Source of the DNA: Acetobacteraceae bacterium
Lineage (GTDB): Bacteria; Pseudomonadota; Alphaproteobacteria; Acetobacterales; Acetobacteraceae
Assembly (NCBI GenBank): GCA_003133265.1
Contig: PKWQ01000414.1
Location: 492 to 11,857 of the forward strand
DNA length: 11,366 bases
Direction: 5' to 3'
Part shown: piece by piece, positions 1 through 6,323 of the stretch
Position numbering within the stretch: the stretch's first letter is position 1
Layout: every line of letters starts with the position of its first letter
Made by a program: the position numbers and the translations under genes
The notes under the pieces: generated by a model
The model's input: only the letters and a program-made list of their open reading frames with translations
The model's database searches: none
What the model was told of the DNA's origin: nothing

Positions 1-397
1 AATCCAGCTTGTGGCCGAATTTCTCGTTCTGCGTCCGGTCGGGGATGTCGCCCCCGGCCGGGACATAGAAATCATGCAGTTCCACCGGCCCGCCCTTGGC
101 GTCCACCAGCACCGACAAATGCCGGCAGTCGGTCTTGCCGCACCAGGCAGGCGCGATGTCGGCCACCTCGATCGGCCGGCGCGACAGGATCGCCACCCCG
201 TTGTAGCTCTTCATCCCGCGATAGGCGACGTAGGGATAGCCAAGCTCCACCAGGGCGTCCTTCGGGAACAGATCGTCCGGCACCTTGGTTTCCTGCAGGC
301 AGATCACGTCCGGGTCGAGCGCGTCGACCACGTCCTTGAGCAGCTTCAGGCGGAGACGGAGCGAGTTGATGTTCCAGGTGACGATCCGAAGCGCCAT
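1..397 (-). CDS. xthA: Exodeoxyribonuclease III (partial, N-terminal half)
   Basis: AP endonuclease / 3'-5' exonuclease of base-excision repair, cytoplasmic. The 132 visible residues begin MALRIVTWNINS and carry the exonuclease III landmarks in order: the WNINS strand (residues 8-12), the metal-binding LQETK (34-38, Glu36), YNGVAILSR (65-73) and DFYVPAGGD (109-117), whose Tyr111 corresponds to the active-site tyrosine. The family is normally about 255-270 residues, so roughly the C-terminal half, including the SDH-type catalytic end, lies outside the window. The gene starts only 4 bases after the stop of the upstream FAH-family gene. No convincing Shine-Dalgarno is seen, so translation is probably coupled to that gene. 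Family assignment is secure; the part outside the window cannot be judged. Confidence 0.95.
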   Translation of the reverse strand, partial: MALRIVTWNINSLRLRLKLLKDVVDALDPDVICLQETKVPDDLFPKDALVELGYPYVAYRGMKSYNGVAILSRRPIEVADIAPAWCGKTDCRHLSVLVDAKGGPVELHDFYVPAGGDIPDRTQNEKFGHKLD

Positions 398-401
398 CGG
401 A

Positions 402-1088
402 TCAGACGATCTTGGTGCGCAGGCTGCCGACGCCCTCGACCCGGCCTTCCAGCACGTCGCCCCGCACCGTCGCCGCGACGCCCTCCGGCGTGCCGGTGAA
501 GATCAGGTCGCCGGGTTCCATGCGCACCAGGCCGGACAGGTAGGAGATGGTCTCCGGGATATTCCAGATCATCTTCGACAGATCGGAGGACTGGCGTACC
601 ACGCCGTTCACCTTCAGCTCGATCAGCCCCTTTTCCGGATGGCCGATCTTGCTGGCCGGCACGATGTCGCCGATCGGGGCGGAATGGTCGAAGCCCTTGC
701 CCATGTCCCAGGGCCGGCCGGCCTTGCGCGCCACGTTCTGCACGTCGCGCCGCGTCATATCCAGCCCGACCGCATAGCCCCAGACATGCGCCAGCGCGTC
801 GGCCTCGGCGATGTCGGTGCCGCCGATGCCGATGGCGACGACCAGCTCCATCTCATGGTGCATGTCGTTGGTCGCCGGGGGATAGGGCATGTCGGCGTTG
901 CCGGTCAGCAGCGCGTCGGCGGGTTTCATGAAGAAGAACGGCGGCTCCCGGCTCGGGTCGCCGCCCATCTCGCGGGCATGCTCGGCGTAGTTGCGCCCGA
1001 CGCAGAAGACGCGGCGGACCGGGAAGGCGCCGCCGCCGACAACAGGCACCGCGACGACCGGAGGCGGGGCGATCACATACTCGACCAT
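402..1088 (-). CDS. Fumarylacetoacetate hydrolase family protein (FAHD1/YcgM-like)
   Basis: A cytosolic Mg/Mn-dependent enzyme of the FAH fold, 228 residues. It most resembles the short FAHD1/YcgM/fumarylpyruvate hydrolase branch, which cleaves C-C bonds of acylpyruvates or decarboxylates oxaloacetate. Visible landmarks are VFCVGRNYAEHAREMG (27-42) with the His37/Glu40 pair matching the FAHD1 catalytic dyad, FFFMKP (51-56), the metal ligands Glu79 and Glu81 in HHEMELVVAIG, Asp110 in GLDMTRRD, Lys131 in GKGFD, and the C-terminal GDLIFTGTPEGV loop. The length fits a complete single-domain member. The only in-frame ATG ahead of the conserved core was chosen; an AGGA lies about 12 bases upstream, which is rather far. 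The gene forms a two-gene unit with xthA. Family is certain, but the exact substrate (fumarylpyruvate, acylpyruvate or oxaloacetate) cannot be told from sequence. Confidence 0.93.
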   Translation of the reverse strand: MVEYVIAPPPVVAVPVVGGGAFPVRRVFCVGRNYAEHAREMGGDPSREPPFFFMKPADALLTGNADMPYPPATNDMHHEMELVVAIGIGGTDIAEADALAHVWGYAVGLDMTRRDVQNVARKAGRPWDMGKGFDHSAPIGDIVPASKIGHPEKGLIELKVNGVVRQSSDLSKMIWNIPETISYLSGLVRMEPGDLIFTGTPEGVAATVRGDVLEGRVEGVGSLRTKIV

Positions 1089-1450
1089 ATGGGGGGATTA
1101 TCCTGCACGAAGGGATGAGAACAGCCCCGACCATAGCGGCAGCGTCCGGCGGCGGGAAGACGGGGGGCGCGGGCCGAACGCGCCTTTGCACGAGCCGGAC
1201 GGCGATACGACGAATTTTCTCCTCCGGGTCCGTAACCTAGCGCGTCCGGGGCCGGCACGCTAAGAAAGGTGCGCCGGTTATCGTCACGACGATGCGGGGA
1301 ATCGGCCGATGTCGCGGTTCTCTGCCTCATGCTTGGTTTGCTGGGAGTATTGCCGCTGGTGTTGCCGATGGCCCGTAGGAACATGACTATTCCAGTTAGG
1401 CACATGAAATCATTGCATTCCGCTTGCTCGCACGGTAGCGAGTAGCATCC
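1089..1450. other. Divergent intergenic region, FAH gene / glycan cassette
   Basis: This 362-base spacer separates the minus-strand FAH-xthA pair from the plus-strand glycan cassette and must hold both promoters. No sigma-70 hexamer pair stands out on either strand. The cassette-proximal part (about 1320-1450) is less GC-rich than the FAH-proximal part. A small perfect inverted repeat, CTCGC-acggta-GCGAG, lies at 1429-1444, immediately before the ATG at 1451, and could form a weak hairpin over the ribosome-entry region. A 38-codon ORF (1329-1445) is also present but has no ribosome binding site. Confidence 0.5.
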
Positions 1451-2947
1451 ATGGTCTCGGACTCGAAGCGGGAAGCCATAATGCCCACAGGCGCAGACGC
1501 CGACCTTCCTGGCGCACGGAGCACTCGGGATTGGGGGCCGGCCTTGCGTCGTCTCGCGGCAAGGTTTCCTCCCCATATCGTCTTTCTTCTGGTTGGTGGA
1601 GCAAACGCGATCCTGCTGGCTTTTCTCACGCCGCCTTTTCAGGTGCACGACGAATTCCAACACTTCTTCCGTAGCTATCAGCTCAGCGAAGCCAGCATCT
1701 GGGGGAGCGTGCGGGACGGCCTCGCCGGCGGTATCATTCCTTCCTCCCTCCCGGAATTCGTGAAGCGCACTTGGGGAACCCTCGAGATTTGGCACGTACC
1801 GCCGCTCGGCACCCATCCGCTGGCCGAAACGTGGCGGGAATTCGAGCAACCGCTTGCGCCATGGCGACGGCAATTCGCCGAATTCATCACCGTGGACTAT
1901 TCGCCGTTGCTGTACCTCCCACAGACGTTCGGCATAGCAGTCGGCCGTCTGTTCGGGGCATCGCCGTTGGCATTGCTGTATTTTGGGCGTGTTGCGAATG
2001 CGGCGACGGCTGTCGTCGTCATCGCCTGGTCGCTCCGAGTGTTGCCCATGGGCCGGGCGACGGCGCTCGCCATCGCTCTCTTGCCCATGGCGCAGTTCGA
2101 ATACGGATCCGTGGCCCCGGACGCCACGATCATCGCCTCGGCGTTTCTACTCACCGCCGTCGCATTGCGGGCTAACCTGTGCAAGGCGTGGTCTCGAACC
2201 GACATTCTGATAGCCGCCGTCGCCGCAGGAATTATCTGCTCCAAGGTTGTCTATGCTCCCCTACTGGCGATAGGCATCCCGGCTATGCTTCGTTTCGAGA
2301 AATCGGCACTATCACGAAAGACAGTGACGCATCCGTTGTCGGCTCACCTGCTCATCGCCGTGTTCGCATTGGGCCTTACCGCGCTGTGGCTCGCGTCGAC
2401 ATCCTCGACCATTGCATCGCTGATGCCGCCAACTGCGGCAAGCGCCGCGAGAAAGGCCGCCATCTTTGGAGAGCCCTTGCGCTTCGCTGCAATGCTGATC
2501 GAGGATATGCGATCACACTTGCTCCGGTATATCGAAGAGTCAGTGGGTATTTTCGGTGCCTGGACGGTATATCTTCCGGGCTACGTTTTTGCGCTTGCGG
2601 TAATCTCTTTGACCCTGTCCTGCACATTGGCGGGCGAGAATGACCCCAGGCTCAATACCGTCGCAACCATATGGAACCTCTGCTTGATCGCCAGCGTGGT
2701 TGTCCTGATTCAGACAACGTTCTTCGTCATGAACACCGATCGCGTCCAGTTCTGGGAGGTTCCCGGCGTGCAAGGCCGATATTTCCTGCCGCTTGGCGCG
2801 CTTGCGGCGGCAACGCTCGTCTCGATAAAGGGCGGTCCGAGGTACCACCCCAATACCGCACTCGGCTACACTCTTCTGATCGCAATCATCGTCTTTGACA
2901 CCGTGTCGATGGACGTAACGATCGCGAGGGGATTCCATTTATTTTGA
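1451..2947 (+). CDS. DUF2142 family multi-spanning membrane protein, putative GT-C-type glycosyltransferase
   Basis: An inner-membrane protein of 498 residues with about ten to twelve hydrophobic segments. DUF2142 marks are clear: the first-loop motif PPFQVHDEFQHFFRSYQLSE (61-80), where the family usually has QVPDE-HF-RAYQL; YSPLLYLPQ (150-158); LPMAQFEYGSVAPDA (211-225); and the C-terminal PGVQGRYFLP (438-447). The acidic residue in the first large periplasmic loop (Asp67/Glu68) is typical of polyprenyl-phosphate-sugar-using GT-C enzymes, so a role in attaching a sugar to a surface glycan is inferred, not proven. It is the first gene of the 1451-5371 cassette. The start is uncertain: ATG 1451 has only a weak GAG upstream, while in-frame ATG 1481 is preceded by GGGAA; the ten residues in between are hydrophilic and unlikely to matter. 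Codon use is richer in A/T than in the flanking genes. Confidence 0.88.
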   Translation: MVSDSKREAIMPTGADADLPGARSTRDWGPALRRLAARFPPHIVFLLVGGANAILLAFLTPPFQVHDEFQHFFRSYQLSEASIWGSVRDGLAGGIIPSSLPEFVKRTWGTLEIWHVPPLGTHPLAETWREFEQPLAPWRRQFAEFITVDYSPLLYLPQTFGIAVGRLFGASPLALLYFGRVANAATAVVVIAWSLRVLPMGRATALAIALLPMAQFEYGSVAPDATIIASAFLLTAVALRANLCKAWSRTDILIAAVAAGIICSKVVYAPLLAIGIPAMLRFEKSALSRKTVTHPLSAHLLIAVFALGLTALWLASTSSTIASLMPPTAASAARKAAIFGEPLRFAAMLIEDMRSHLLRYIEESVGIFGAWTVYLPGYVFALAVISLTLSCTLAGENDPRLNTVATIWNLCLIASVVVLIQTTFFVMNTDRVQFWEVPGVQGRYFLPLGALAAATLVSIKGGPRYHPNTALGYTLLIAIIVFDTVSMDVTIARGFHLF

Positions 2948-3015
2948 AACGACGGTTCGCAGCCGGGGTCGCGCTGACCTCCATCGTGGTCGTACAGAGC
3001 TATCAGGTGTTCTAG
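2944..3015 (+). CDS. Possible 23-residue membrane peptide filling the intergenic gap
   Basis: A TTG start at 2944 overlaps the TGA stop of the DUF2142 gene (TTGA). The frame runs to a TAG at 3013-3015 that directly abuts the ATG of the glycosyltransferase gene (TAGATG). The product would be MKRRFAAGVALTSIVVVQSY followed by QVF: three basic residues, then a short hydrophobic stretch, the shape of a small signal anchor. The nearest ribosome-binding-like sequence, AGGGG at 2927-2931, is about 12 bases upstream, which is long. It may instead be a chance frame, a coupling device that carries ribosomes from the first gene to the second, or the remains of a longer C-terminus of the upstream protein. 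No homologue is recognised. Confidence 0.25.
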   Translation: MKRRFAAGVALTSIVVVQSYQVF

Positions 3016-4119
3016 ATGGTCCATGCCGAGCCTGACATGCGGACAGACAGGTGGCCTCCGCTCGACGCTCGAACAGAGCGACGGGCGGGCTTGAGCAAGC
3101 GAGTCGTTGCCGTGGTGATCCCATCCTACCGGGTGCGAGCCCACATCCTGCCGCTGCTGGCGTCGATCGGGCCGGAGGTCGCACACATCTTCGTCGTGGA
3201 CGATGCCTGCCCGGAGGGTTCGGGCGCGCATGTGCTGGCGGGATGCCGGGACCAGCGGGTGGTGGTGCTGGTGCATGAGCAGAACCAGGGCGTCGGGGGT
3301 GCCGTCATCACCGGCTACCAGCACGCGATCGCGGCCGGGGCGGATGTGATCGTCAAGCTCGACGGCGATGGGCAGATGGACCCCGCGCTTATACCGCAGT
3401 TCGTAGCGCCGATCCTTCAGGGCAGGGCCGATTACGTCAAAGGCAATCGGTTCCACAACATCGAGGACGTGCGGGCCATGCCATGGGATCGGCTGATCGG
3501 CAATGCCGCCCTGTCCTTCATGACGAAGCTGTCCTCGGGCTACTGGAATATGTTCGACCCTACGAACGGATACACGGCCATCAGCGCCGCCGTGTTGTCC
3601 CGCTTGCCATTGCACAAGGTGAGGCGCCGCTACTTCTTCGAATCCGACATGCTGTTCCGCCTCGGCACCCTCCAGGCCTATGTTCTCGATCTGCCGATGA
3701 CCGCGGTCTATGCCGATGAGCAGAGCGGATTAAAGATTCGGCGGGTATTCCTGGACTTCCTGGGCGGCAACATCGGCAATTTCTGCAAGCGGGTGTTCTA
3801 TGGCTACTTCCTGCGCGGCTTCTCGATCGCGTCGCTGGAGCTGCTGACGGGTCTGTTCTTCCTGCTGTTCGGCGTCGTGTTTGGCGTGCAGGGGTGGGCA
3901 ACCAGCATCGCCACCGGCCGGCCAGCCACCACGGGCACCGTGATGCTGGCGGCGCTGCCGGTTATTCTGGGCGTGCAACTGCTGCTGTCGTTCCTCGCGT
4001 TCGACATCGGGGCAATGCCGAATCGGGCCATCACACCGTTATTGCCGCCCAAGCGCGCGACGCCTGAGCCGCTGGCCCGGCTGCGGTCCGAGACGCGGTG
4101 CGGTATGGATATCGCTTGA
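3016..4119 (+). CDS. Family 2 glycosyltransferase, GtrB/DPM1-like polyprenyl-phosphate sugar synthase
   Basis: Predicted to transfer a sugar from a nucleotide donor to a polyprenyl phosphate on the cytoplasmic face of the inner membrane. The GT2 domain spans about residues 28-245: VVAVVIPSYR (30-39), the Asp pair in FVVDDAC (59-65), HEQNQGVGGAVITGYQHA (87-104), the metal-binding DGDGQ (116-120), NRFHN (144-148) and the acceptor-loop FESDMLFRL (208-216). Two hydrophobic helices follow (about 265-292 and 308-330), the topology of GtrB/ArnC-type synthases. At 367 residues it is slightly longer than GtrB because of about 28 hydrophilic residues at the N-terminus and a polar tail. AGG at about 8 bases supports the ATG at 3016. 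It lies 68 bases after the DUF2142 gene. The sugar is unknown. Confidence 0.9.
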   Translation: MVHAEPDMRTDRWPPLDARTERRAGLSKRVVAVVIPSYRVRAHILPLLASIGPEVAHIFVVDDACPEGSGAHVLAGCRDQRVVVLVHEQNQGVGGAVITGYQHAIAAGADVIVKLDGDGQMDPALIPQFVAPILQGRADYVKGNRFHNIEDVRAMPWDRLIGNAALSFMTKLSSGYWNMFDPTNGYTAISAAVLSRLPLHKVRRRYFFESDMLFRLGTLQAYVLDLPMTAVYADEQSGLKIRRVFLDFLGGNIGNFCKRVFYGYFLRGFSIASLELLTGLFFLLFGVVFGVQGWATSIATGRPATTGTVMLAALPVILGVQLLLSFLAFDIGAMPNRAITPLLPPKRATPEPLARLRSETRCGMDIA

Positions 4120-4166
4120 TGGCAACGAAAGGGAGATCGACGCCGCGGGAACCGTCAGGAGAAGTT

Positions 4167-5015
4167 ATGACGTGCGCCATTTGCGATACGGCGATGGTCC
4201 CGGACCTCACGCCAGGAACGTTCCATTGTTCTGGCTGTGGCTTCTTCGCCAGCAAGCTACCAGTACGCATTAACGACGTCGCGCGGATCGATGAGGATGT
4301 GCGGGAACGGGCACTGAAGCCTATCCGGCTCGCCAATTTTCAGCAGTTGTTGGACGAGTGCGCCGATCTATTGCCGAACGGCACGAGGTTGCTTGATGTC
4401 GGTTGCGCCCATGGCTGGTTCATGGAGGCTGCGAAGACGCGCGGTGTGATCTGCATCGGGATAGAGCCAGATCGTGATATGGAGCTGCGCGCCAGGTCGG
4501 CCAACCACGATGTGATTGCCGGGTTCTTCCCAGACGCCATGCCAGACGGCGCGCGCTTCAACGCGATCACGTTCAACGATGTGTTCGAGCACCTGCCCGA
4601 CGTGAACGGCACCACCAGCGCCCTCCTGGACTACTTACAGCCCGACGGGGTCGTCATCGTGAACTTGCCTGTGGCGGATGGTCTTATCTTCAGGATAGCA
4701 AGAGCAGCGGCTCGGTTAGGGGTCACGGGCCCGCTCGACCGCATGTGGCAACGCGGGCTGCCATCTCCCCATCTGAGCTACTTTACGGCCCGCACCCTGC
4801 AGCGGTTGTTCGAACGGACCGGGTTTACCTTGGTGCGCCGCGGACAGCTGTCGTCGGTGGCGACAGACGGACTATATAATCGTATCCGCTACGACCGCAC
4901 CATCGGCCCCGCGAAGGCCGCGGCGCTCTATGCTGCGGCATGTGCAGTGCGCGTGATGACCGGCGTCTTTTCCTCCGACATTCAGTACTTCGTCTTCCGG
5001 CGATCTGGCTCATGA
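4167..5015 (+). CDS. Zinc-ribbon SAM-dependent methyltransferase (Methyltransf_23 type)
   Basis: A soluble class I methyltransferase of 282 residues. It starts with a four-cysteine zinc ribbon (Cys3, Cys6, Cys21, Cys24), followed by the Rossmann core: motif I LLDVGCAHGWF (75-85), acidic end of strand 2 in GIEPD (98-102), NDVFEHLPD (137-145), and the late HLSYFT (202-207) common in methyltransferases of glycan and small-molecule clusters. Start choice: ATGs at 4098 and 4119 are in frame, and the latter overlaps the preceding stop as TGATG. ATG 4167, however, has a strong AGGAG five bases away and begins exactly at the zinc ribbon, so it is preferred. Its stop overlaps the next start (ATGA), giving tight coupling. 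The likely substrate is a sugar or lipid-linked intermediate made by this cassette, an inference from context only. Confidence 0.88.
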   Translation: MTCAICDTAMVPDLTPGTFHCSGCGFFASKLPVRINDVARIDEDVRERALKPIRLANFQQLLDECADLLPNGTRLLDVGCAHGWFMEAAKTRGVICIGIEPDRDMELRARSANHDVIAGFFPDAMPDGARFNAITFNDVFEHLPDVNGTTSALLDYLQPDGVVIVNLPVADGLIFRIARAAARLGVTGPLDRMWQRGLPSPHLSYFTARTLQRLFERTGFTLVRRGQLSSVATDGLYNRIRYDRTIGPAKAAALYAAACAVRVMTGVFSSDIQYFVFRRSGS

Positions 5016-5371
5016 CCAACGCAGCCCTTCTGCTCACGGTTGTGGTATTCCTTTCGGCCGGTCAGTTCCTGTTCAAACGCGCGGGCCTCGCGATCCAGGG
5101 GCGGTCGCTTGCGGACGGGGGATGGACGCTCGCAACCCTTCCAAGCTTTTACTTGGCACTGGCGCTCTATGGCCTAGCCACGGTGCTTTGGATTTTCGTG
5201 CTGTCCCGCGTGCCGCTGACCGAGGCCTATCCCTGGATTGCCGGCGCCACCATGGCGGTACCGTTGATCGGCTGGTTGTTCTATGGGGAGCAGGTGACCC
5301 CGTTGTTCTGGGTGGGGATGACGTTAATCGTGGCCGGGCTGCTGCTGACGCAACTCGGCACGCAGCGTTGA
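5012..5371 (+). CDS. SMR/ArnE-like four-helix membrane protein, putative lipid-linked sugar flippase
   Basis: A 119-residue inner-membrane protein of the EamA/SMR superfamily with four hydrophobic helices (about 3-24, 44-63, 72-92, 97-115). Characteristic stretches are GQFLFKRAG (17-25) at the end of helix 1, LSRVPLTEAYPW (64-75) before helix 3, GEQV (92-95) and WVGMTLIVAGLLL (100-112). The acidic residue EmrE uses in helix 1 for drug-proton exchange is absent, which argues against a drug pump and toward the ArnE/ArnF type that moves undecaprenyl-phosphate-aminoarabinose. The start is ATG 5012, overlapping the methyltransferase stop as ATGA; a frame open further upstream to 4940 would give a non-membrane N-terminus and is disfavoured. 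Only one such gene is present, so it would act as a homodimer or with a partner elsewhere. Last gene of the cassette. Confidence 0.85.
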   Translation: MTNAALLLTVVVFLSAGQFLFKRAGLAIQGRSLADGGWTLATLPSFYLALALYGLATVLWIFVLSRVPLTEAYPWIAGATMAVPLIGWLFYGEQVTPLFWVGMTLIVAGLLLTQLGTQR

Positions 5372-5586
5372 TATCGGTCGGATGACGTTCTGATTGACAC
5401 ATGATTTGACGAGGCTCGAAAGGGTGCCATTCGTTGGCCCGCCTGACCCCACCCGCACTATGGAAACGATGAAATTCCTTTTTTCTATTTTCATCGCCAT
5501 CGCCAAACACCTTTCATCGCCATCGCCAAACACCATCTTCCGCCTATCGCGGGGCCTCGGCCCCCACCCCAACAGGAGCTTCCGTC
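5372..5586 (+). other. Spacer between glycan cassette and pirin gene
   Basis: A 215-base non-coding stretch. It holds a TTGACA (5394-5399) and a TTGACG (5406-5411) that could serve as -35 elements for the pirin gene, but no good -10 follows at the right distance. It also holds an AT-rich patch with a T-run (5479-5484), the 23-bp tandem repeat, and GGGGCC-tc-GGCCCC (5551-5564), which could fold into a short GC hairpin. No clear intrinsic terminator for the upstream cassette is seen, because the T-run has no GC-rich stem before it. Confidence 0.45.
5489..5534. repeat. Tandem 23-bp direct repeat, two exact copies
   Basis: The unit begins TTTCATCGCCATCGCC and ends AAACACC. It occurs at 5489-5511 and again at 5512-5534 without a mismatch and without spacer. 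Each copy also contains an internal ATCGCC doublet. The upstream sequence CGATGAAA (5467-5474) is the exact reverse complement of the start of either copy (TTTCATCG), so an 8-bp stem could form with either one. The repeat lies in the 215-base spacer between the SMR-like gene and the pirin gene; no function is evident. Confidence 0.9.
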
Positions 5587-6285
5587 ATGATCGAACGCAG
5601 GCCATTCGCCGAACTGGGCGGAGCCGACCATGGCTGGCTCAAGGCCAAACATCATTTTTCCTTCGCCGGCTACCACGATCCCGCACGGATGGGCTGGGGC
5701 AGCCTGCGGGTCTGGAACGACGACGAGATCGCCCCCAAGTCCGGCTTCCCGCCGCATCCGCACGCCGACATGGAAATCGTCACCTACGTGCGCGAGGGGG
5801 CGATCACCCACCAGGATTCGATGGGCAACACCGGCCGCACCGAGGCCGGCGACGTTCAGGTGATGTCGGCGGGCTCTGGCGTGCGTCACTCGGAATATAA
5901 TCTCGAGGACAAGACCTCCCTGATCTTCCAGATCTGGATCGAGCCGACCACCAGTGGCGGGGCACCGTCCTGGGGCGCCAAGCCGTTTCCGAAGGCCGAC
6001 CGCTCGGGCCGGTTCGTCACGCTGGCGAGCGGCCTGCCCGGTGACGACGCGGCGCTGCCGATCCGGGCCGAGGCGCGGGTGATGGGTGCCACCATCAAGG
6101 CCGGCGAGCGCATCACCCTCGATCTCGATCCCGCGCGGCACGCCTATCTGGTGGCGGCCACCGGCGCGGTCGAGATCGGCGGGGTCCGCATCGCGGCGCG
6201 CGACGGCGCGGCGATCACCGATCTGGCGACGCTCGAAATCGTCGGCCTGGAAGACGCCGAGGTGGTTCTGGTCGATGCTCCCTAG
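5587..6285 (+). CDS. Pirin family protein (YhhW/quercetin 2,3-dioxygenase-like)
   Basis: A bicupin pirin of 232 residues, essentially the length of E. coli YhhW (231). The N-terminal cupin has the complete metal site at the same positions as YhhW: His57 and His59 in GFPPHPHADME, and His101 and Glu103 in GVRHSEYN. GAITHQDSMGNTG (71-83) and FQIWIEP, followed by the SWGAKPFPK linker, are also typical. The C-terminal cupin (about 125-232) lacks metal ligands, as is usual. Members can oxidise quercetin in vitro, but their cellular job is mostly unknown; a redox or stress-linked role is often proposed. ATG 5587 is preceded by AGGAG (5574-5578) at 8 bases. It appears to be a single-gene unit, convergent with the HPF-like gene. 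Confidence 0.93.
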   Translation: MIERRPFAELGGADHGWLKAKHHFSFAGYHDPARMGWGSLRVWNDDEIAPKSGFPPHPHADMEIVTYVREGAITHQDSMGNTGRTEAGDVQVMSAGSGVRHSEYNLEDKTSLIFQIWIEPTTSGGAPSWGAKPFPKADRSGRFVTLASGLPGDDAALPIRAEARVMGATIKAGERITLDLDPARHAYLVAATGAVEIGGVRIAARDGAAITDLATLEIVGLEDAEVVLVDAP

Positions 6286-6295
6286 ATCGGCCCGG

Positions 6296-6323
6296 GCTTT
6301 CAGGTGTGCGCTTTCAGGCGTGC
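6296..6323. repeat. Imperfect 14-bp tandem duplication over the HPF-like gene's stop
   Basis: GCTTTCAGGTGTGC (6296-6309) is followed directly by GCTTTCAGGCGTGC (6310-6323), with one mismatch. The second copy contains the stop codon of the minus-strand HPF-like gene (TCA at 6314-6316), so the duplication places a second, out-of-use copy of the gene's end just downstream. It lies in the 28-base gap between two convergent genes. Confidence 0.8.

Noticed and set aside
285..1118. Plus-strand frame of 277 codons over xthA and the FAH gene
   Set aside because: Antisense shadow of two clearly identified genes; no domain is recognisable.
1329..1445. 38-codon ORF just before the DUF2142 gene, with a hydrophobic start (MLGLLGVLPLVLPMARR)
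   Set aside because: No ribosome binding site, no homology recognised, and its end has no coding character; a leader peptide is possible but unsupported.
5012..5371. SMR-like gene considered as a multidrug efflux pump
   Set aside because: It lacks the helix-1 acidic residue needed for drug-proton exchange in EmrE and is co-translated with glycan genes, so the ArnE-like flippase reading is favoured.
5394..5434. TTGACA/TTGACG as a sigma-70 promoter for pirin
   Set aside because: No acceptable -10 hexamer at 16-18 bases from either; kept only as a remark in the spacer entry.
5467..5496. Hairpin CGATGAAA...TTTCATCG considered as terminator of the cassette
   Set aside because: The stem is AT-rich and the T-run lies in the loop rather than after the stem.
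5489..5534. The two-copy repeat considered as a CRISPR fragment
   Set aside because: The copies are directly adjacent with no spacer, there are only two, and no cas gene is present.
5460..5586. Frame beginning METMKFLFSIFIAIAKH that looks like a signal peptide
   Set aside because: No ribosome binding site; the frame runs through the 23-bp repeat and then into the pirin gene in the wrong frame, so the resemblance is probably due to the T-rich patch.
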